This document shows positions 26,424 to 34,603 of a stretch of DNA of 64,000 nt, piece by piece. Source of the stretch: Cellulomonas telluris (GTDB lineage Bacteria; Actinomycetota; Actinomycetes; Actinomycetales; Cellulomonadaceae); assembly GCF_004886325.1 (NCBI RefSeq), contig NZ_QXFN01000001.1, positions 124,001 to 188,000 on the forward strand, read 5' to 3'. How positions within the stretch are numbered: the first letter of the stretch is position 1; each line of letters starts with the position of its first letter. The notes under the pieces are model-generated. The model saw nothing but the letters and a program-made list of their open reading frames with translations. It was not told where the DNA came from and made no database searches. Position numbers and translations under genes: made by a program.

Positions 26424-27874
26424 CGCGCCACCGCCGGGTCGGGGCGCAGCAGGTCGTCGCCCTCGACGAGCGCGGCGGCCGCCTGGCGGACCAGCTCGAG
26501 CACGTGCCGCACGTCCGCGACCGTCGTGTCCGGGTTGAGCAGCGTCAGCTTGAGGCACGGGCGGCCGTCGACCGTGGTGCGGGCGACGAGCGCGCGCCCG
26601 GAGTCGAACAGCACGCGGCGGACCTGCGCGACGAGGGCGTCGGCGCGCGCGTCGTCCAGGCCGTCGGGCTGGTAGCGGAACATCACGGTCGACAGGTCGG
26701 TCGGCGAGAGCAGCCGGAAGTCCGGGTCGGCGTCGACCACCCGGTGCACGGCCGCGGCCAGGTCGATGGTCGCGTCGACCATCTCGCCGATGCGGTCGGC
26801 GCCGAGCGCGCGCAGGGTCGCCCAGAGCTTGAGCGCGTCGAACCGGCGCGTCGTCTGCAGCGAGACGTCGACCTGGTTCGGCTCGTCCTCGTGCTCCGGG
26901 TTGAGGTAGTCCGCGTGGTGCGCGACGAGCCGCAGGTCCGCCGCGTGCCGCACGACCAGCGCCGAGGACGACACCGGCTGGAAGAACGCCTTGTGGAAGT
27001 CGACCGTCACCGAGCGGGCGCGCTCGATGCCGTCGAGCAGGTGCCGGCGCGTGCGGCTGACGAGCAGGCCGCAGCCGTACGCGGCGTCGACGTGCAGCCA
27101 GACGTCGGCGGCGTCGCACGCGTCCGCGATCGCCGCGAGCGGGTCGATGCAGCCGCGGTCGGTCGTGCCGGCCGTCGCGACGACGGCCATCGCGAGGCGG
27201 CCGTCCTGCTCGATGTGCCGCAGCGCGATGGCCAGCGCGTCGGGGCGCATGCGCCCCTGCTCGTCGACGGGGACGAGGCGCACGGCGTCGGGTGCGAGGC
27301 CGAGCAGGCGCGCGGACTTCTGGACCGAGAAGTGGCTCGACGCTGTCGCGAGCACGACGAGGTCGCGGATGCCGGCCCCGGGAGCCGTGGCGAGCGCGTG
27401 CTCGCGCGCCACGAGCAGCGCCTGCAGGTTCGACTGCGTCCCGCCGGAGGTGAAGATGCCGCCGCCGGCGAGGAAGCCGATGCGGCCGGCCGTCCACGCG
27501 ACGAGCCGGCGCTCCATGAGCGTGCCGACCGTCGACTGGTCGTACGTGTCGACGCTCGGGTTGATGGCGGCGAGCACGGCCTCCGCCGCGACGGCCGGCA
27601 CGGCGACCGGGCAGTTGAGGTGCGCGGTGTACGCCGGGTCGTGGAACCAGACGGCGTGCTGCGCGAACAGCTCGTCGACCTCGCGCAGCGCGGCCGCCGT
27701 GCCCCGGCCGGGCGCGTCGAGGTCGACCGCGTCGACCAGGGCCTGCAGGTGCTCCCGGCTCGCGCCCGAGAACGGCTGGGTGGTGGTGCGGAACCGGGAC
27801 GCGACCCGGTCGACGGTGCCGCGCATCGCGTCGACGTAGGCGTCGGCGGTGCCGGCGGACAGCAGCTCGTGCAC
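26420..27874 (-). CDS. desA: Lysine decarboxylase DesA
   Basis: A 484-residue group II PLP-dependent decarboxylase, expected to make cadaverine from lysine as the first step of desferrioxamine synthesis. The PLP lysine is Lys295 in VDFHKAFFQP, preceded by the VWLHVDAAYG aspartate region; FTSGGTQSNLQALLVARE is the cofactor-phosphate loop. GTG 27874 has GGGGAG 8 nt upstream. This is the first gene of a six-gene coupled operon and lies directly behind an iron-regulated promoter. Confidence 0.93.
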   Translation of the reverse strand: MHELLSAGTADAYVDAMRGTVDRVASRFRTTTQPFSGASREHLQALVDAVDLDAPGRGTAAALREVDELFAQHAVWFHDPAYTAHLNCPVAVPAVAAEAVLAAINPSVDTYDQSTVGTLMERRLVAWTAGRIGFLAGGGIFTSGGTQSNLQALLVAREHALATAPGAGIRDLVVLATASSHFSVQKSARLLGLAPDAVRLVPVDEQGRMRPDALAIALRHIEQDGRLAMAVVATAGTTDRGCIDPLAAIADACDAADVWLHVDAAYGCGLLVSRTRRHLLDGIERARSVTVDFHKAFFQPVSSSALVVRHAADLRLVAHHADYLNPEHEDEPNQVDVSLQTTRRFDALKLWATLRALGADRIGEMVDATIDLAAAVHRVVDADPDFRLLSPTDLSTVMFRYQPDGLDDARADALVAQVRRVLFDSGRALVARTTVDGRPCLKLTLLNPDTTVADVRHVLELVRQAAAALVEGDDLLRPDPAVAR

Positions 27875-27924
27875 GCGTGGATCTCCCCTGCGGCGGGCAC
27901 GTCCCGCTGCAGGGACGCGCGTAG

Positions 27925-27979
27925 TGAGGTCTGCCTCAGTAAGGCGGGCCTAACATACGCGAAGCGGGCGATCCGTCAA
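27925..27979 (-). promoter_or_regulatory. Iron-box promoter of the des operon
   Basis: Minus-strand -35 TTGACG (27979-27974), a 16-nt spacer and -10 TATGTT (27957-27952). On the plus strand TAAGGCGGGCCTAACATAC (27940-27958) matches the DtxR/IdeR/DmdR consensus at 13 of 19 positions by my count. An overlapping site, TGAGGTCTGCCTCAGTAAG (27925-27943), matches at 11. They cover the -10 box and the start of the transcript, so iron-bound repressor would block transcription. Confidence 0.75.
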
Positions 27980-28061
27980 GGTCCGTCCACGCCGCACGGC
28001 GGCCGCACCGAGCACGGGGACCGGTGTCCGCCGGCTCGGTGCGGCCGCGCGCCGGGCGGCG

Positions 28062-29105
28062 TCAGCGGCGCGGGCCGCGCAGGGAGACCTGGATCGAGCC
28101 GCCGCCGGTGAGATCCACCCGCGTGCACTCCGCCGCCGGGTCCTCGACCACGACGGTCGGCCAGCGGTGGCCGTCGCCGAGGGCGTCTGCCGCGATCCTC
28201 TCCGCCACGTCGAGGTCCACGCAGGCGTCCGCGATGCCCGCACGCAGCGCGTCCCGGATCTCGTACACCACCTCCCCGACGCCCTGACCGCGCAGGGTGT
28301 CGCGGTCGGGTGCGGCGTGCGGGTGGACGACGAGGGTGCGCGGCTCCGGCTCGAACGCCTCCCTGCCGGTCGCCGGCGTCGCGGTGCCACCCGGCGCAGC
28401 CGTCGCACCGTCGGCAGGCGGCTGCGGGACGGCGAAGCCGACCAGCGCGCACTCCTCCTCGGGCCAGTCGGCCGGGCGCTCCTCCGAGCGGACCGTCCAG
28501 CCCTCCAGGCCGAGGCGGTCGAGCTCGGCGTGCGCCGCGGCGACCGCGCCCGCCTCGTCGTGGCACTGCGCGCCGAGCCCGTCGACAAAGTCCTTCAGGG
28601 AGCCCTCGAGCTCCTGCCGCGCCAGGTCCTGCGGGTCGGCCGCGACGAGCGTCGCGCCCGGCGGGACCTCGTGGCGCGGCGCGACGTAGAGCGCCGGGTC
28701 GTCCGCGACGTGGAACGCCACCGGCTCCTCGATCGGGGGCAGGCCCGTCAGCTCCTGGTAGTGCCGGCAGTCCGCGACGGCGTCACCCGTCAGCCAGGGG
28801 CCGCCGGAACGTTCGTCCGCGGGCGCGTCCCACCGGGCCATGCAGGTGAGCCCCTCGTGCCCGCCACCGCCCCGATACCAGTCGTGGAACCCCGCGTACG
28901 CGGCTCCCCCGCCGACGAGCGCCGTGGCCAGGGCGGCCACGACGGCACCCCGCCGCACCCGCCGGCGCCCGACCGTCCCGGTCCGATCCGTCGTCACGTC
29001 CGTCGCCATGATCGCCTCCCGCATCGCGTCGTCGGCCGCCGTGGGCAGCGCGACGCGGGCCGTCGGGTCGGCCGCCCGCAGGCGTCGCACCAGGTCCTCG
29101 TTCAT
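28062..29105 (-). CDS. Membrane protein coupled to ECF sigma factor
   Basis: A 347-residue protein with a short cytosolic N-terminus (MNEDLVRRLRAADPTARVAL), one membrane helix near residues 53-70 (VVAALATALVGGGAAYAGF) and a long external domain. The position right after an ECF sigma gene (ATGA overlap) suggests an anti-sigma factor or sigma-linked sensor. The N-terminal segment is too short for a full anti-sigma domain, and no HxxxCxxC zinc motif is visible. External cysteines (LTCMARW, DCRHYQ, AQCHDE) may form disulfides. Confidence 0.75.
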   Translation of the reverse strand: MNEDLVRRLRAADPTARVALPTAADDAMREAIMATDVTTDRTGTVGRRRVRRGAVVAALATALVGGGAAYAGFHDWYRGGGGHEGLTCMARWDAPADERSGGPWLTGDAVADCRHYQELTGLPPIEEPVAFHVADDPALYVAPRHEVPPGATLVAADPQDLARQELEGSLKDFVDGLGAQCHDEAGAVAAAHAELDRLGLEGWTVRSEERPADWPEEECALVGFAVPQPPADGATAAPGGTATPATGREAFEPEPRTLVVHPHAAPDRDTLRGQGVGEVVYEIRDALRAGIADACVDLDVAERIAADALGDGHRWPTVVVEDPAAECTRVDLTGGGSIQVSLRGPRR

Positions 29106-29737
29106 CTCGCCTCCTGCGGTCCGGGACGGGCGTCCGCCCATCCGCTCCTGACGTGTCCGGCGCCTGCCGCGCGTTGCACGACGGGTGGCGGGTCGGCACC
29201 GTCCAGCGCGGCGAGCTGCGCGAGCAGCCGACGCCGGGCGCGGTGCAGCCGCACGCGCACCGTCGCGCGCGGGACGCCGAGGACGAGCGCGATCTCGTCC
29301 CGGGCGAGCTCCTCCCACGCGACCAGGCGCAGCAGCTCCCGGTCATCGGGCGGCAGCCGCTCCATGGCCTGGAGCAGCGTGCGGTCGACGGGCTCGGGCG
29401 GCGGGGCGACCTCGGTGAGCTGCTCGCGCAGCCGGTCGGCGAGCGCGAGGCGCCGGCGGTCGCCGCGGTAGTGGTTCGCCAGGACGCGCCGGGCCACGCC
29501 GAACAGCCAGGGGCGCGCGGAGTCGCCGCCCGGGACGTCGTCGAGGCGGCGCCACGCGACGAGGAACGTCTCCGCGACGACGTCGGCGGCGTCCGCCGGG
29601 TCGGCGACACGGCGCACCGCGTACGCCAGCAGCGGGCCGTGGGTGCGGTCGAACAGGGCGGTGAAGCGTTCGTGCCGGGCGGCGTCGCCGCTGCGGGTGG
29701 GCGCGTCGGCAGGGTCCGCCGGGGGTGACGGGCTCAC
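29102..29737 (-). CDS. ECF-family RNA polymerase sigma factor
   Basis: A 211-residue sigma-70 factor of the extracytoplasmic-function type. Region 2 is ALFDRTHGPLLAYAVRRVAD, then ADVVAETFLVAWRRLDDVPG and PWLFGVARRVLANHYR. Region 4 is LPPDDRELLRLVAWEELARD with EIALVLGVPRATVRVRLHRA. A 35-residue tail follows. GTG 29737 has GGAGGGAG 4 nt upstream. Its stop overlaps the partner membrane protein, the likely regulator of its activity. Confidence 0.92.
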   Translation of the reverse strand: MSPSPPADPADAPTRSGDAARHERFTALFDRTHGPLLAYAVRRVADPADAADVVAETFLVAWRRLDDVPGGDSARPWLFGVARRVLANHYRGDRRRLALADRLREQLTEVAPPPEPVDRTLLQAMERLPPDDRELLRLVAWEELARDEIALVLGVPRATVRVRLHRARRRLLAQLAALDGADPPPVVQRAAGAGHVRSGWADARPGPQEAR

Positions 29738-29819
29738 GGGTCTCCCTCCGTGGGCAGGAGTGTGTCACCGCCCACGTGTCCGGCACGGGCGACGGCGTTA
29801 CCGCCGCCCGGCCGGCGGG

Positions 29820-30587
29820 TCAGCCCTGGCGCACCGGCAGCCAGTCGAGGACGTCCCGGATGTGCCGGTCCCAGTAGCCCCACTCGTGGTCGCCCGGGTG
29901 GACGTGCGCCTCGACGGGCACGCCCCGGGCCGTCGCCTGCTCGACGAACAGGTGCTGCGCGTCGACGAGGAAGTCCTGCGCACCGCACGTCGCGTACAGC
30001 GCGGGCAGCGAGGCCGGGTCGGCGCGGTCGAGCAGGGCCAGCAGGTCGTCGTCGCTGCCCTCCGGGTCGGCGCCCGCCCACACGTGCGGCACCCGCACGT
30101 GCAGCTCGGCGGCCCGCGCGCCGCCCACGACGAGCGCACCCGACAGGCTCGCCGCCGCCGCGAACCGCTCGGGCTGGCGCAGCGCCCACTTGAACGCCCC
30201 GTACCCGCCCATCGACAGCCCCGCGACGAACGTGTCCTCGCGCCGGTCCGACACGCGGAAGAAGTGCTGCACCACCCGCGGCAGCTCCTCCGACAGGAAC
30301 GTCCAGTAGGCCCCGCCGTACGCCTCGTCGGTGTAGAACGACCGCCCGCCGCGCGGCATGACGACGGCCAGCCCGCGGTCGGCGACGTAGCGCTCGATCG
30401 ACGTGCGGCGCAGCCAGATCGACTCGTCGTCGCTCAGCCCGTGCAGCAGGTACAGCACGGGCGGCGGCCCGGCCAGGTCCGCACCGCCCATCCCGATCTG
30501 GCCGCGGGCGGCCTCCGGCAGCAGCACGGTCGCCGCCGTGCTCGTCTGCAGCGCCTCGGAGAAGAAGTGGCAGGTCAGCAGCGCCAT
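29820..30587 (-). CDS. Alpha/beta hydrolase, esterase (PF00756-like)
   Basis: A 255-residue serine hydrolase of the esterase D/antigen 85-like group. The oxyanion region is VLYLLHGLSDDESIW, the nucleophile lies in AGLSMGGYGAFKWAL, and the catalytic His is near HPGDHEWGYWDRHI. No signal peptide is visible, so it is probably cytosolic. ATG 30587 follows GGAGG by 5 nt. It is a single gene downstream of the beta-lactamase; its natural ester substrate is unknown. Confidence 0.88.
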   Translation of the reverse strand: MALLTCHFFSEALQTSTAATVLLPEAARGQIGMGGADLAGPPPVLYLLHGLSDDESIWLRRTSIERYVADRGLAVVMPRGGRSFYTDEAYGGAYWTFLSEELPRVVQHFFRVSDRREDTFVAGLSMGGYGAFKWALRQPERFAAAASLSGALVVGGARAAELHVRVPHVWAGADPEGSDDDLLALLDRADPASLPALYATCGAQDFLVDAQHLFVEQATARGVPVEAHVHPGDHEWGYWDRHIRDVLDWLPVRQG

Positions 30588-30666
30588 CGCGGCCTCCGGT
30601 CGGTGGGGTCCGGCTTCGACGCTAGCCGGGGTCGGGCCGCCGCGCCCGCGCCCGCCGGCCGGCCCG

Positions 30667-31650
30667 TCACGTCGTGCTCGCCGCGACGAGCGCGTCGAGC
30701 ACGACCCGGGCGGCCTCCGCGACGGGCGCGTCCGTCCGCTCGGCGTCCGGTGACGGGCGGTCGGTGCAGACCGCGAGCACGACGGGTGCGCCCTCCGCGG
30801 ACCCCACGGGGCCGGGCCACACGACCGCGACGTCGTTGCGGGTCGCGTACGCGCCCGCGCCCGTCTTGTCGCCGACGGTCCAGCGGGGGCGGGCGGCGGC
30901 GCGGACGAGGGCGTCCCCCGTGGTGTTGCGCACGAGCCAGTCGGTGAGGACGTCGCGCTCGGGTGCGCCGAGGACGTCGCCGACGACGAGCGTCCGGTAG
31001 GTGCCCGCGAGCGCCCGGGGGGTGCTGGTGTCACGGTCGTCGCCGGGGACGAAGGCGTTGAGCTCCGGCTCCCAGCGGTCGCTGCGGGTGACGTCGTCGC
31101 CGACCGTCCGCAGCCACGCGGTCAGGCCCTCCGGACCGCCTGCGCCGCGCAGCAGCAGGTTGCCCGCCGTGTTGTCGCTGAACCGCATGGCCGCGTCCCC
31201 CAGCTCGCGCCACGTCATGGTCCCGCCCACGCGGTCGGCGGTGACCGGCGAGAAGTCGACGAGGTCGTCGGCGGCGACGGGGACCGGCTGGTCGATGCCC
31301 GCGACCGTGCGCGAGGCCAGCACGGCGGCGGCGGCGAGCGGCTTGAACGTCGAGCAGAACGCGAACCGCTCGTCCGCACGGTGGCTCGTGGTGCGGCCCT
31401 GGGCGGTGTCGACCGCGTGCAGGCCGAGGCGCACGCCGTGCCGCGCCTCGACGTCCGCGAGCGCGGCGGTGAGGTCGAGGGGCGGCGGGGTGGTCGGCGC
31501 CGCGGCGGTGGGCGTCGGGTGGGCGGACGCAGACGTGCCCGTGCCGGACGGCGACTCGCGCTCGCGCGGCGGCGTGCAGGCGGCGGCGAGGAGCGCGACC
31601 GCGCCGACGTGCAGGACGGCGCGGCGGCTCGGGCCGGACGCGGCGGGCAT
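30667..31650 (-). CDS. Class A beta-lactamase
   Basis: A 327-residue serine beta-lactamase precursor. Active-site motifs are complete: STFK (Ser100-Lys103), SDN (158-160), EPELN giving Glu194, and KTG (262-264). The N-terminus has a twin-arginine-like SRRAVLHVG, a hydrophobic stretch and a lipobox-like AAAC at Cys25. It is therefore probably an exported lipoprotein with a Thr/Pro-rich linker of about 35 residues. ATG 31650 has GGAGG 4 nt upstream. There is no neighbouring regulator or mobile element, so it looks like an intrinsic chromosomal enzyme. Confidence 0.92.
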   Translation of the reverse strand: MPAASGPSRRAVLHVGAVALLAAACTPPRERESPSGTGTSASAHPTPTAAAPTTPPPLDLTAALADVEARHGVRLGLHAVDTAQGRTTSHRADERFAFCSTFKPLAAAAVLASRTVAGIDQPVPVAADDLVDFSPVTADRVGGTMTWRELGDAAMRFSDNTAGNLLLRGAGGPEGLTAWLRTVGDDVTRSDRWEPELNAFVPGDDRDTSTPRALAGTYRTLVVGDVLGAPERDVLTDWLVRNTTGDALVRAAARPRWTVGDKTGAGAYATRNDVAVVWPGPVGSAEGAPVVLAVCTDRPSPDAERTDAPVAEAARVVLDALVAASTT

Positions 31651-31736
31651 GGGACCTCCGAGCGGGGGTGCGGTCGTCGGCGGCGCGCGGGGCCGTGGCG
31701 CGCGTCAGCCGCCGGGAGGCGCGGTCGCGGTATCGG

Positions 31737-32168
31737 TCACAGGAACAGGCAGAACGGGTGGTCGTCGAGGTCGAGCATGACGCGGATGCCCTTCTGCGGC
31801 TGGACGTCGGCCTCGCGCGCACCACACGCGAGGGCCCAGGCGACCGCGGCGTCCAGGTCGTCGACCTCCACATCCAGGTGCTGGGTCGAGCGCTGCTCCC
31901 CCGGCCGCGCCGGCCACACGGGCGGCGTCCACTCCCGCTCGTGCTCGAGGTTGATCGTCAGGCCCGGCTCGCCCTCCGGCGGCTTCACCTGCGCCCACGT
32001 GACGCTCGTCGGGTCGCCCGGGTCGGCCTCCTCCTCGACGGTGACCCGCCCCCCGAGCAGCCGCGCGTAGAAGTGCGCCTGCTCGTGCGGCCGGGCCGTG
32101 CTGATCGTGATCGACGTGGCCCGCAACCGGGGGGCACCGCCGCGTGCGGGGACGTCGCCGTGGGTCAT
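31737..32168 (-). CDS. VOC superfamily (glyoxalase-like) protein
   Basis: A 143-residue vicinal-oxygen-chelate fold protein: SITISTARPHEQAHFYARLL, then TWAQVKPPEGEPGLTINLEH, HLDVEVDDLDAAVAWALACG and VMLDLDDHPFCLFL at the C-terminus. Relatives are dioxygenases, glyoxalases or resistance proteins; the function here is not predictable. ATG 32168 lies 6 nt after CAGCAT on the same strand, a plausible leaderless start. Confidence 0.82.
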   Translation of the reverse strand: MTHGDVPARGGAPRLRATSITISTARPHEQAHFYARLLGGRVTVEEEADPGDPTSVTWAQVKPPEGEPGLTINLEHEREWTPPVWPARPGEQRSTQHLDVEVDDLDAAVAWALACGAREADVQPQKGIRVMLDLDDHPFCLFL

Positions 32169-32237
32169 GCCCCGATGCTGGCACCGGCGGCCCGGCCCGT
32201 CACCCGGGGCCCGGCCGCGCCGACGTCCCCCGCCGAC

Positions 32238-32363
32238 GAACCCGGACTTCTCCGCGCCGTCCCGCCACGGGACGCGGACAACTCCGGGTTCACCCGCACC
32301 GCCGCCGGCGAACCCGGGGTTCGTCAGCACGGCGGCGCCCGGGTCCTGACCAAGTCCGGGCTC
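32238..32363. repeat. Array of four 13-bp quasi-palindromes
   Basis: GAACCCGGACTTC (32238), CAACTCCGGGTTC (32279), GAACCCGGGGTTC (32310) and CAAGTCCGGGCTC (32351) share a pattern of the form SAA-N-YCCGG-N-NTTC or close to it. Start-to-start distances are 41, 31 and 41 bp, close to whole helical turns. The array fills most of the 373-bp gap (32169-32541) between the divergent VOC and YdjM-like genes. I see no other feature there. Confidence 0.6.
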
Positions 32364-32541
32364 GACAGCCCGACGGCGACGCAAGCGGCAGCCGCCCGCG
32401 GCGGCGTCGGCGACACGCCGGGACCGGACACCCCGGCCGTTTTGACGCCTGTCACCCGGACGGCTGAGGTGGACGCCGTTCACGCCCCTGACCTGCACCG
32501 GAGGTGACCGTGCGCCGCAGCCGACCGGAGCCGGCGGCGTC

Positions 32542-33417
32542 GTGAAGGGCGCCCACCACGCGCTCTGCGGGGCCGCCGCGTGGGTCGCGGTCGCGTCGAC
32601 CGCGCCGTACACGCTCGGCTGGTACCCCGTCTCGCCGCTGGGCGTCGTCGCCGGCACGCTCGTCTGCGCGGGCGCCGCGCTCGCCCCGGACGCCGACCAC
32701 CACGACGCGACCGTCGCGCACTCCCTGCCGCCGGTGTCCGAGTGGGTCTGCGACGCGGTCGGGCACCTCGCCGGCGGGCACCGCAACGGCACGCACTCGC
32801 TGCTGGGCGTCGGCGTGCTCACCGCGATCGCGTGGGGGGCGGGGCAGGTCACGGTCGCCACCGACCGGCTCGGGGAGCTCGCGGTGGGCGCCGGCGTGCT
32901 GTCGCTGCTGCTCGTGGCGTTCGCGGCACGCGCGCTGGGCCTCGCCCGGCGACGGCTGGACGCGTGGGCGCTCGCGGTCGCGCTCGCCGCGTTCGTCACG
33001 GTGGTCGCGCCGACCGGCTGGGACTGGCTCCCGGTCGCCGTCGGGCTGGGTGCGGCCGTGCACGTCGCGGGCGACATGCTCACCGGGGGCGGCGTCCCCC
33101 TGCTGTGGCCGTGGGAGCCGCGACCGCCCCGCTGGTGGCGGCGCACGCCCGTCCTCAACGACCTGTGGAGCCGCGGCGGGAACTTCGCGGTGCCGCTGCT
33201 CGGCACGACGGGCTCGTGGCGCGAGCGGCTGCTGGTCGCGCCGCTGACCGCCTACGCGGCGTACGGCGTCGGCGCGGCGCTGGTCGCGGGCTCGCTGACG
33301 GCGCTCGGGTACGACGCCGACCGGGTGCTGGAGCGCGCGTGGGAGGCCGCGGGCGTGCTGGTGAGCACGGCGACGGCGGTCGGCGCGGTCACGCTTCGGG
33401 CACCGCTGCCGGGCTGA
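32542..33417 (+). CDS. YdjM-like membrane-bound metal-dependent hydrolase
   Basis: A 291-residue membrane protein of the YdjM/DUF457 type. It has a histidine-rich start (MKGAHHALCGAAAWVAV), the metal motif LAPDADHHDATVAH, then GGHRNGTHSLLGVGVL and VHVAGDMLTGGGVPLLWPW, with several helices between. These Asp/His clusters are the family's putative metal site. I chose GTG 32542, the frame's first reasonable start, with GGAG 12 nt upstream, a loose spacing. Its role (membrane stress or phospholipid turnover) is unproven. Confidence 0.82.
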   Translation: MKGAHHALCGAAAWVAVASTAPYTLGWYPVSPLGVVAGTLVCAGAALAPDADHHDATVAHSLPPVSEWVCDAVGHLAGGHRNGTHSLLGVGVLTAIAWGAGQVTVATDRLGELAVGAGVLSLLLVAFAARALGLARRRLDAWALAVALAAFVTVVAPTGWDWLPVAVGLGAAVHVAGDMLTGGGVPLLWPWEPRPPRWWRRTPVLNDLWSRGGNFAVPLLGTTGSWRERLLVAPLTAYAAYGVGAALVAGSLTALGYDADRVLERAWEAAGVLVSTATAVGAVTLRAPLPG

Positions 33418-33458
33418 CGGCGTGCCCCCGGGCGTGGGAGGCGCGGCGGCGCCGGTCG

Positions 33459-33504
33459 GCACGGCGACGGCGATCGGCGCGGTGTCCGTCCGGGCCCCCT
33501 GCCA
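33459..33504 (+). repeat. Diverged copy of the YdjM-like gene's 3' end
   Basis: About 46 bp closely resemble 33365-33410 within the upstream gene. Translated, STATAVGAV-like becomes GTATAIGAVSVRAP. It is not part of any gene I can support and looks like a partial tandem duplication of the end of the gene. Confidence 0.45.
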
Positions 33505-33540
33505 GGTGACGACGGGGACCTCGTCGACCCCGGCGCCGAC

Positions 33541-34080
33541 TCAGGCGTCGTCCTGCGGCCCGTCGTCGACGGACGGGACGACCGCGCGCACGACGGTGTC
33601 CTGGAAGTACGCGTACTCGAGCAGGACCGGAACCCCGTCCGGCACGACCCACAGCTCGGTCGCCCGCGCCGTCATCTCCCGGACGACGTCCGCGGCGGCC
33701 GACGTTGGGACGCGGACGCTCGGCACCGCCAGGGAGCCGTCGAGCACGACGACGCTCGCGGCCTGCTCCGCCAGGGCGACGACCTCGGCGGCCAGGGCGG
33801 TGGCGTCGGCCTCGTGGGTGCGCACGACGTCGTCCGGACGACGGTCCCACTCGACCGTGCCGTCCGACCGTCGCGGCAGGCCCCCCAGCGCACGCCGCTC
33901 GACGCACAGGTGCTCCTCCAGCGTCAGCAGCTCGACACCGTCACGCGCCACCCAGCGTGCGCCCGCCTCGCGCGTCCGGGTGAGGCGGACGACGGACGGG
34001 GGCAGCAGGTCGGGACGGGACCCGTATCCGGACTCGTGCACGCGTCCGTCCGGTGTCGCGGGCGTGACTCGACGCGTCAC
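33541..34080 (-). CDS. Hypothetical protein coupled to MarR regulator
   Basis: A soluble 179-residue protein without recognised domains. Visible features are an N-terminal RPDLLPPSVVRLTRTREAG region, a VLDGSLAVPSVRV strand-like segment, and a C-terminus with TELWVVPDGVPVLLEYAYF. GTG 34080 overlaps the MarR stop as GTGA, so it is co-translated with the regulator. A sensor or modifier of the MarR protein is possible but not shown. Confidence 0.65.
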   Translation of the reverse strand: MTRRVTPATPDGRVHESGYGSRPDLLPPSVVRLTRTREAGARWVARDGVELLTLEEHLCVERRALGGLPRRSDGTVEWDRRPDDVVRTHEADATALAAEVVALAEQAASVVVLDGSLAVPSVRVPTSAAADVVREMTARATELWVVPDGVPVLLEYAYFQDTVVRAVVPSVDDGPQDDA

Positions 34081-34556
34081 GAACGGTCCGCCACCCGGCG
34101 GAGGAGCCCCAGGAGCTGCCGCTGCTCGTCGGGCGTCAGCACGTCGAGCCGCGCGCGTGCGCCCTCCTGCCGCCGGTCCGACAGCCGCGCGAGCTGCTCG
34201 CGGCCCGCGTCCGTGAGCTCGACGAGCGTCGCGCGTCGGTCCGCCGGGTCGGGCACGCGCCGCACCCAGCCGTCCTCCTCCGCCTGGTCCACCTTGGACG
34301 TGATCGAGCGCGGCGCGACGTCGAGGACGTCCGCGAGCTCGCCGAGGCGGCGCGGCCGGTCGCAGCGGTCCAGGGTGCGCAGCAGGCGCAGCTGGCCCGG
34401 CGTGATGTCGTGCCCGAGGACGGTGGAGGCCTCCCGCCGGACGCTGCGCAGCACGTCGTGCAGCAGCTCGAGGAACTCCTCCGACGGGCTCGCCGGCCCG
34501 CCCGCGCCGGCCGTCGGGGCCGCCGCGGGGGCGTCGTCGTGCGGGTGCGCGTCCAC
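34077..34556 (-). CDS. MarR-family transcriptional regulator
   Basis: A 159-residue winged-helix repressor. The core is ITPGQLRLLRTLDRCDRPRR, then LGELADVLDVAPRSITSKVD and the wing DPADRRATLVELTDAGRE. The first 25 residues are Ala/Pro-rich. GTG 34556 follows TAGCCT by 6 nt (leaderless). It is divergent from an ABC exporter and probably represses it and itself, as is common for MarR/ABC efflux pairs. Confidence 0.9.
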   Translation of the reverse strand: MDAHPHDDAPAAAPTAGAGGPASPSEEFLELLHDVLRSVRREASTVLGHDITPGQLRLLRTLDRCDRPRRLGELADVLDVAPRSITSKVDQAEEDGWVRRVPDPADRRATLVELTDAGREQLARLSDRRQEGARARLDVLTPDEQRQLLGLLRRVADRS

Positions 34557-34603
34557 GGTCCGAGGCTAGCGGGGAATGAAACCGAGGTGAATCACGCTCA
34601 TGG

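Noticed and set aside
30667-31650. The beta-lactamase as a mobile resistance gene
   Set aside because: No insertion sequence, integron or change in base composition surrounds it; it fits the chromosome.
32238-32363. The 13-bp site array as a CRISPR
   Set aside because: Repeats are too short and too diverged, spacers are not of one size, and no cas gene is present.
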